From Gammaproteobacteria bacterium (lineage in GTDB: Bacteria; Pseudomonadota; Gammaproteobacteria; Chromatiales; Chromatiaceae), in contig JAAGZL010000730.1 of the NCBI GenBank assembly GCA_024206335.1, positions 30,675-94,674 of the forward strand: a stretch of 64,000 nucleotides of DNA, written 5' to 3'. Below the pieces are notes generated by a model. The model was not told where the DNA came from and made no database searches. It worked only from the letters and a program-made list of their open reading frames with translations. How positions within the stretch are numbered: the first letter of the stretch is position 1; every line of letters starts with the position of its first letter. Positions 59,127 through 64,000 of this stretch are shown here, in pieces. Both the position numbers and the translations under genes were made by a program.

Positions 59127-59876
59127 ATGAACGACAAAGGCACCACACATTTTGGCTATGAGCAGGTAGAGACCGGAGAGAAGGCCAAGCGGGTACGCGA
59201 GGTATTCGACTCTGTCGCCACCAAGTATGATCTGATGAACGACCTGATGTCGCTCGGCATCCACCGCCTGTGGAAACGCTACGCGGTGGAACTGGCCGGA
59301 CTCAGACCAGGCCACAAGGTGTTGGACCTAGCCTCGGGCACCGGTGATCTGGCCGCACGCTACTCCGGCCTGGTCGGCCCCGAAGGGCTGGTGACCATGA
59401 CCGACATCAACGCCGCCATGCTGGATCAGGGACGGGCGCGCATGGCCGACCGCGGTCTGATCGGCAACGTGGAGTATGTTCAGGTAAACGCCGAGGCCAT
59501 CCCGTTTGAGGATGGCAGGTTCGACTGTGTGACCATCGGCTTTGGCTTGCGCAACGTGACTGACAAGCAGAAGGCGCTGGACGAGATGTTCCGGGTACTC
59601 AGACCAGGCGGACGCGCCCTGATCCTGGAGTTTTCCCACCCCCGTAGCGCACCACTGAAGTGGGCCTATGACACCTACTCTTTCAACCTGCTGCCACTAA
59701 TCGGCAAGCTGGTGACCAAGGACGAGGATAGCTACCGCTATCTGGCCGAGTCTATCCGCATGCACCCGGACCAGGAGACCCTGCGTGGCATGATGGAGCA
59801 GTCAGGTTTTGAACGCTGCGACTATCACAACCTTACCGGTGGTGTTGTTGCCGTACACCGCGGCTACAAGCTCTGA
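59127..59876 (+). CDS. ubiE: Ubiquinone/menaquinone C-methyltransferase UbiE
   Basis: UbiE (249 aa) methylates the ubiquinone or menaquinone ring. It contains [29 protein letters not shown], the SAM motif [16 protein letters not shown] and [22 protein letters not shown], all signature segments. ATG at 59127 ([14 protein letters not shown]) is the usual start. It begins the ubiE-ubiJ-ubiB operon. Confidence 0.97.
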   Translation: MNDKGTTHFGYEQVETGEKAKRVREVFDSVATKYDLMNDLMSLGIHRLWKRYAVELAGLRPGHKVLDLASGTGDLAARYSGLVGPEGLVTMTDINAAMLDQGRARMADRGLIGNVEYVQVNAEAIPFEDGRFDCVTIGFGLRNVTDKQKALDEMFRVLRPGGRALILEFSHPRSAPLKWAYDTYSFNLLPLIGKLVTKDEDSYRYLAESIRMHPDQETLRGMMEQSGFERCDYHNLTGGVVAVHRGYKL

Positions 59877-59883
59877 ACTAGCC

Positions 59884-60504
59884 ATGTCCATCTCAGACCT
59901 TACCCATGCCGGCCTTGAGCAGGCAATAAATCACCACATCTCCATGGACCAGAATGCCAGGGCGCAGATGGCCCAACTACATGGCAGGGTCATTGCCCTG
60001 GAGGTATTGGGGACCGGCCGCACCGTCTACCTGGTCCCCGGGCCGGAGATGATCCAACTCCTGAGCAGCTACGAAGGCGAGCCAGATTGCCTGCTCCAGG
60101 GCAGCCCCCTGACCATCACCCAACTGCGCCACCCGGTCCCGGAAGGGGAAGACCCGGTGCCAACCGATATGCGGGTCAGCGGAGAGAGTGAACTGGCGCA
60201 GCAGTTTTGCCGCATCCTGCGCGGGGTTGAGATCAACTGGGAGGCCTACCTCTCCCAATACACCGGCAGCCTGATCGCAGGAGAGGTGAGCAAGGCGATC
60301 GACTTTGCCGGCTACTGGCGTGACCACATCATAGATACCCTAAACCGGGATCTGCGGGAGTATATGCAGGAGGAGGGCGCCGTGCTCCCCACCCGGCATG
60401 AGATTGATGCCTTTGGTAATGGAGTACTGCAGCTAGAACAACGGCTGAGGCAGCTACAACAGCGGATTGAGCGGCTGACCGGCATAGAGGGAGAGTCCAG
60501 ATGA
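59884..60504 (+). CDS. ubiJ: Ubiquinone biosynthesis accessory protein UbiJ
   Basis: UbiJ (206 aa) has an SCP2-type lipid-binding N-terminal domain (LHGRVIALEVLGTGRTVYLVPG, then GSPLTITQL) and a helical C-terminus (NGVLQLEQRLRQLQQRIERL). It holds quinone intermediates in the Ubi complex. It starts 7 nt after ubiE and overlaps ubiB by 4 nt. Confidence 0.9.
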   Translation: MSISDLTHAGLEQAINHHISMDQNARAQMAQLHGRVIALEVLGTGRTVYLVPGPEMIQLLSSYEGEPDCLLQGSPLTITQLRHPVPEGEDPVPTDMRVSGESELAQQFCRILRGVEINWEAYLSQYTGSLIAGEVSKAIDFAGYWRDHIIDTLNRDLREYMQEEGAVLPTRHEIDAFGNGVLQLEQRLRQLQQRIERLTGIEGESR

Positions 60505-62156
60505 TCGGCTTTGGCGAGGCCATGCGCATCATCCATATCAACCGGGTGCTGCTGCGCCACGGACTGGATGAGGTGATCCTGAAGGCCCACCTGTTCCGCC
60601 CCATCCGCTTTATCCTCTACCTGTCACCCTGGTACTGGCTACGCCGTAACAAGCTACCATCATACCCGGTGCGCATGCGACAGGCCCTGGAAGACCTGGG
60701 GCCTATCTTTATCAAGTTTGGGCAAATCCTCTCTACACGGCGCGACTTGCTGCCACGCGAGTTCGCCGATGAATTTGCCAAACTGCAAGACGCCGTACCC
60801 CCCTTTCCCGGCACCCAAGCCCGCGCCCAGATAGAGCACGCCTTTGGCTGCCCTATTGAAGATCTGCTGGACGATTTTGATGAGACCCCCATCGCCTCTG
60901 CCTCGGTAGCCCAGGTGCATGGCGCCCGCCTCAAGGATGGCAAACAGGTGGTGGTAAAGGTTCTGCGTCCAGATATTGAGCGGGTAATCCGACGGGATGT
61001 GGGACTGCTGCATCTGATCGCCAACCTCGCCAACCGTTACTGGGGCGAGGCCCGGCGCCTGCGTCCCCTGGACGTAGTTGAGGACTATAAGAGAACCGTC
61101 CTGGACGAACTGGACCTGCAACTGGAAGCGGCCAACGCCTCGCAACTGCGCCGCAACTGGGAGGGCAGCGACATCCTGTATGTACCTGAGGTGTATTGGG
61201 ATCTCACCAGTAGAAACGCGCTGGTTATGGAACGGATACACGGCACCCAAATCAGTAATATCGATGCCCTGAAGGCTCAGGGCATCAGTATGCAGAAGCT
61301 GGGGGAACAGGGGGTAGAGGTGTTCTTTACCCAGGTATTCCGGGACAACTTCTTCCATGCCGATATGCATCCGGGCAACATCTTTGTAGAGCCTAGCGGC
61401 CGCTATATCGCGGTCGATTTTGGCATTGTCGGTTCCCTTACCACCGACGACCAACGCTACCTGGCGGAAAACCTGCTGGCCTTCTTCAATCGTGACTACC
61501 GGCGTGTGGCCGAGCTGCACGTGGAGTCCGAGTGGGTCCCGAGTGGCACCCGGGTGGATGAGTTCGAGACCGCCATCCGCTCGGTATGCGAGCCCATCTT
61601 CAACAAGCCGTTGAGCGAGATCTCCTTCGGACACTTTCTACTCAATCTATTCCAGACCGCGCGCCGCTTCGATATGGAGGTGCAGCCCCAGTTGGTGCTG
61701 CTGCAGAAGACCCTGCTCTATATCGAAGGCCTGGGACGTCAGCTCTATCCCGAGCTGGATCTATGGGCCACTGCCAAACCCTATCTGGAACGCTGGATGG
61801 AGCAGCAGGTGGGCCCCAAGGCCTTTGCTCGCAAGTTGAAAAAGAACCTGCCCATGATGACCGAATATGCGGCAGACATGCCCATTCTGTTGCACAAGGT
61901 GTTACGTGAGGCATCTGAAGGCAGGCTGGAACTGACGCTCAAGTCAAAGGAGCTAACGCAGCTACGCCGAGAGACCCGTCAGAATCACCGCACCCTGGTG
62001 GCAACCATAAGTGGTGCGGCCATGCTCATCTCCGGCGCCATGCTGTTGACTCTGGGCCCTAGCATCCTGCTCCCGGCCAGCATGACGGTGGTTGCAGGTG
62101 CCGCACTCTCCTCTCTGGGCGGTGTGATACTGGTCCAGTCCTGGATGAAGAGCTAA
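60501..62156 (+). CDS. ubiB: Ubiquinone biosynthesis ATPase/kinase-like protein UbiB
   Basis: UbiB (551 aa) is an atypical kinase-fold protein needed for ubiquinone synthesis. It has the family KxGQ motif (FIKFGQILSTR) near residue 73, ASVAQVHGARL in place of the usual glycine loop, and catalytic residues in HADMHPGNIFV and VDFGIVGSL. Two membrane segments end the protein (TISGAAMLISGAMLLTLGPSILLPASM). It completes the ubiE-ubiJ-ubiB operon. Confidence 0.96.
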   Translation: MIGFGEAMRIIHINRVLLRHGLDEVILKAHLFRPIRFILYLSPWYWLRRNKLPSYPVRMRQALEDLGPIFIKFGQILSTRRDLLPREFADEFAKLQDAVPPFPGTQARAQIEHAFGCPIEDLLDDFDETPIASASVAQVHGARLKDGKQVVVKVLRPDIERVIRRDVGLLHLIANLANRYWGEARRLRPLDVVEDYKRTVLDELDLQLEAANASQLRRNWEGSDILYVPEVYWDLTSRNALVMERIHGTQISNIDALKAQGISMQKLGEQGVEVFFTQVFRDNFFHADMHPGNIFVEPSGRYIAVDFGIVGSLTTDDQRYLAENLLAFFNRDYRRVAELHVESEWVPSGTRVDEFETAIRSVCEPIFNKPLSEISFGHFLLNLFQTARRFDMEVQPQLVLLQKTLLYIEGLGRQLYPELDLWATAKPYLERWMEQQVGPKAFARKLKKNLPMMTEYAADMPILLHKVLREASEGRLELTLKSKELTQLRRETRQNHRTLVATISGAAMLISGAMLLTLGPSILLPASMTVVAGAALSSLGGVILVQSWMKS

Positions 62157-62597
62157 CGGTAGAAATCTGGGCTCTTTCTTACAACTACAGCGCACATTTG
62201 AAACCTTATCTGACAATCAAAATTCCTGGTGGTAATCATCCAGATTCCTCAGTTGACCGCTACAAACAGTAATTAACATCCTGAATGCATGGGATTTAGC
62301 AACAGTTTTAACACTCAGCAGCTGAGTGAAGAGCACTATACCCATTGGAATGAGTGCTTACAGCCATCTCTGGATAAATAACCCCAAATCAGACCCGCTT
62401 ATCTATCCACGATCTTATTAACCGCGCCCTATATTTTTAGTTGTAATAACTGCTATGATTAATATTATGGTGGCATCGTGGGCACACCGCCACATCCGAT
62501 TAGTAAGAGTATTGGTATTCCACAACTAGCAACACACAGAAGGCCTCATTCATTGTGCTTGCTTTCGAGAATACCAAATAGTAGAGAGGCACTTATA
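62157..62597. other. Intergenic region with partial MITE copy
   Basis: This 441-nt gap holds the partial second copy of the TIR element (62244-62342) and then A+T-rich sequence with no other recognised feature. The frame of the next gene is open back to 62469, but the ribosome-binding site points to 62598 as start. Confidence 0.5.
62244..62342 (+). repeat. Dispersed repeat, copy B (partial MITE)
   Basis: Matches 29809-29907 at 88 of 99 positions, no gaps. It keeps the left terminal repeat (TCCTCAGTTGA, 62246-62256), but no right end was found downstream, so it is a truncated copy. Confidence 0.8.
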
Positions 62598-64000
62598 GTG
62601 ACTGATGATGGAAATACCAAAACCTTGAGTGTTAAGCTGTTCACGGCGCTCTCTATACTAGTTTTTTGCCCCTGCATTTCAGTGAAAGCAGCTGATTATA
62701 AAGATTATATTGGGTATTCATTGCTGCAGTCTGAGCTTGGGGCAACCATGCCAGACGGCAGCGGTGTAGGAGTGGCTCAGTCTGAAGCTACGAGTAATGG
62801 GGCATGGATGCCAGATATAACAGATACCCTGTTTAGTGGAAAAACCATAAACAACCAGTCATCTGCACCGGCAGATACCTATTCCTCTCACGCCACAAGT
62901 GTGGGTAAATTATTCTACGGCAATAACTCTATTGCTCCTGGAATAAACACCATCGATAGCTATTCAGCGGATCACTGGCTGCTGTCTGGTTTTCTAAACG
63001 TTGGTAGTACTAGCCAGCCTTTATCTTCTTCTGCTCGAATCGCCAACCACAGCTGGATTGGTACGTTTAACACTGCAATCACCAATGCCGATGCGCTACG
63101 CCGATTGGATTGGGTTGTTGAAACCGACGAATTTATCCAAGTAGTCGGAATGGCCAATAGTGTTAGCACTAATCCGCAGCCTCTTTTGGGCAGTGCCTTT
63201 AACGCCATTGCTGTTGGACGCACAAATGGTTCAGCTGGCCAAAACACAGCTGACTTGGACACCACCTATACCTCTGGGCGCGCGGCCCCGAATATTGTTG
63301 TACCGTACGGCACCACTAGCGCTAGCACACCCGTTGTCGCATCCGCTGTAGCACTATTAGTAGAGACCGGGCACAATAACTCAAGTCTTTCAAACGATCC
63401 AGTTAAAACATCGACCACCAACCGCAACAATGATATCGTCTACAATGCTGAAAGGTCAGAGGTCATCAAGGCAGCATTGATGGCTGGGGCCGATCGTTAC
63501 ACAACAAATGATACGGGCGACAACATAACTGACTACGGGGTAGGTACAGCCAACCAAACCGATAATGGGCTGGATTTTCGCTACGGTGCCGGCCAGCTAA
63601 ATGTTTATAATAGCTACCATATCATTGCCGCTGGAGAGCAAAATAGCCAAGAAGATGATGCTTCAGGTACTGGAGATATTGACTGGAACGGCTTTGATTA
63701 TGATCCTCTTTTTGGCGGTCTGAATGGTAGTAATAGCACAGCTTCGTATTATCTGACAGCAGATGGTTCTCATTCCAGCCTGCGGGCTTCTCTGGTATGG
63801 AATATTGATATTGACGGTGGAACTGCAGCCGATTTTGACAATGATGCGCTGCTTTACGACCTGGATTTGCTGCTTTTTGAATATGATACGCTAACCTCAA
63901 ATTGGCAACTACTATCCAGTTCGCATAGCCGCATAGATAACACTGAGAATCTCTGGCTTTCGTTGGAAAGTGGCAATGACTATATGCTGCAAGTAGCGCC
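62598..64000 (+). CDS. Secreted subtilase-like (S8) protein, N-terminal part
   Basis: The frame starts at GTG 62598 (GAGG 8 nt upstream) and runs off the right edge after 467 codons. A signal peptide (LFTALSILVFCPCISVKA) precedes a subtilase fold: GSGVGVAQSEA at 54-64, SHATSVGKLFYG with His98, NHSWIG at 150-155 and GTTSASTPVVASAVALL with Ser241. The usual Asp is replaced by Glu63. After residue 330 the protein continues with acidic, Asn/Asp/Ser-rich beta-type sequence. A PEP-CTERM or other C-terminal sorting signal may lie beyond the window. Confidence 0.75.
   Translation, partial: MTDDGNTKTLSVKLFTALSILVFCPCISVKAADYKDYIGYSLLQSELGATMPDGSGVGVAQSEATSNGAWMPDITDTLFSGKTINNQSSAPADTYSSHATSVGKLFYGNNSIAPGINTIDSYSADHWLLSGFLNVGSTSQPLSSSARIANHSWIGTFNTAITNADALRRLDWVVETDEFIQVVGMANSVSTNPQPLLGSAFNAIAVGRTNGSAGQNTADLDTTYTSGRAAPNIVVPYGTTSASTPVVASAVALLVETGHNNSSLSNDPVKTSTTNRNNDIVYNAERSEVIKAALMAGADRYTTNDTGDNITDYGVGTANQTDNGLDFRYGAGQLNVYNSYHIIAAGEQNSQEDDASGTGDIDWNGFDYDPLFGGLNGSNSTASYYLTADGSHSSLRASLVWNIDIDGGTAADFDNDALLYDLDLLLFEYDTLTSNWQLLSSSHSRIDNTENLWLSLESGNDYMLQVA

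Overview
The window is the replication-origin region of a gammaproteobacterial chromosome. It shows the conserved order mnmE-yidC-rnpA-rpmH facing dnaA-dnaN-recF-gyrB, perfect DnaA boxes, and two parS-type ParB sites inside recF. Gene content (class I adenylate cyclase, hemCDXY next to algZR and argH, UbiD/UbiE/UbiJ/UbiB, HslVU, lptM-dapF-DUF484-xerC, glyQS) fits a free-living, respiring gammaproteobacterium. A sulfide:quinone oxidoreductase-like flavoprotein and a d1-type propeller hint at sulfur or nitrogen respiration; that is inference, and no species is assigned.

Layout. 1-9432: origin cluster. 9433-10571: about 1.1 kb without a convincing intact gene, holding palindromes, a GTTACC half-site cluster, a sigma-54-like promoter and a decayed reading frame. 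10572-15785: a complete branched-chain-amino-acid/amide-type ABC transporter with a Tat-type substrate-binding protein, closed by a strong terminator. 15784-21728 (minus strand): a zinc-ribbon/SUMF protein, plsC-gmhB, a MazG-like pyrophosphohydrolase and glyS-glyQ. 21944-26082: envelope and accessory genes (Met-rich exported protein, SQR-like flavoprotein, PilZ protein, His-rich lipoprotein, orphan MlaC). 26362-29158: hemB-aroE, a small secreted protein, and a gamma-carbonic-anhydrase-like protein. 29230-36331: lemA, a GIDE/EF-hand membrane protein, prlC, an SH3/coiled-coil membrane protein, ubiD and an orphan ParA. The lemA-GIDE gap is filled by a 271-bp element with terminal inverted repeats. 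36348-44836: yeeZ-like, hemY, hemX, hemD, hemC, algR, algZ on the minus strand and divergent argH. 45055-48748: PAS/degenerate-GGDEF protein and cyaA. 48871-50644: a decayed patch around an intact YiiX-like cysteine hydrolase, with truncated gene remnants on both sides. 50927-53505: lptM-dapF-DUF484-xerC, lacking lysA. 53608-56585: d1-type propeller, methyltransferase, acetyltransferase, small hypothetical. 56630-58961: hslV-hslU-DUF971. 59127-62156: ubiE-ubiJ-ubiB. From 62598 to the end: 5' part of a secreted subtilase-like protein with a GTG start.

Functional groups: chromosome replication and segregation; heme synthesis (hemB, hemC, hemD, hemX, hemY); ubiquinone synthesis (ubiD, ubiE, ubiJ, ubiB); signalling by cAMP, c-di-GMP-type domains and AlgZR; envelope lipid and LPS precursor work (plsC, gmhB, mlaC, lptM).

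No tRNA, rRNA, CRISPR array, prophage or intact insertion sequence was recognised. The most unusual items are the parS pair in recF, the TIR-bounded element and its partial second copy, the Met-rich NP-repeat protein, the LemA/GIDE/EF-hand pair, the decayed genes flanking the YiiX hydrolase, and several proteins that keep a fold but lack catalytic residues (SUMF, GGDEF, SQR, S8).
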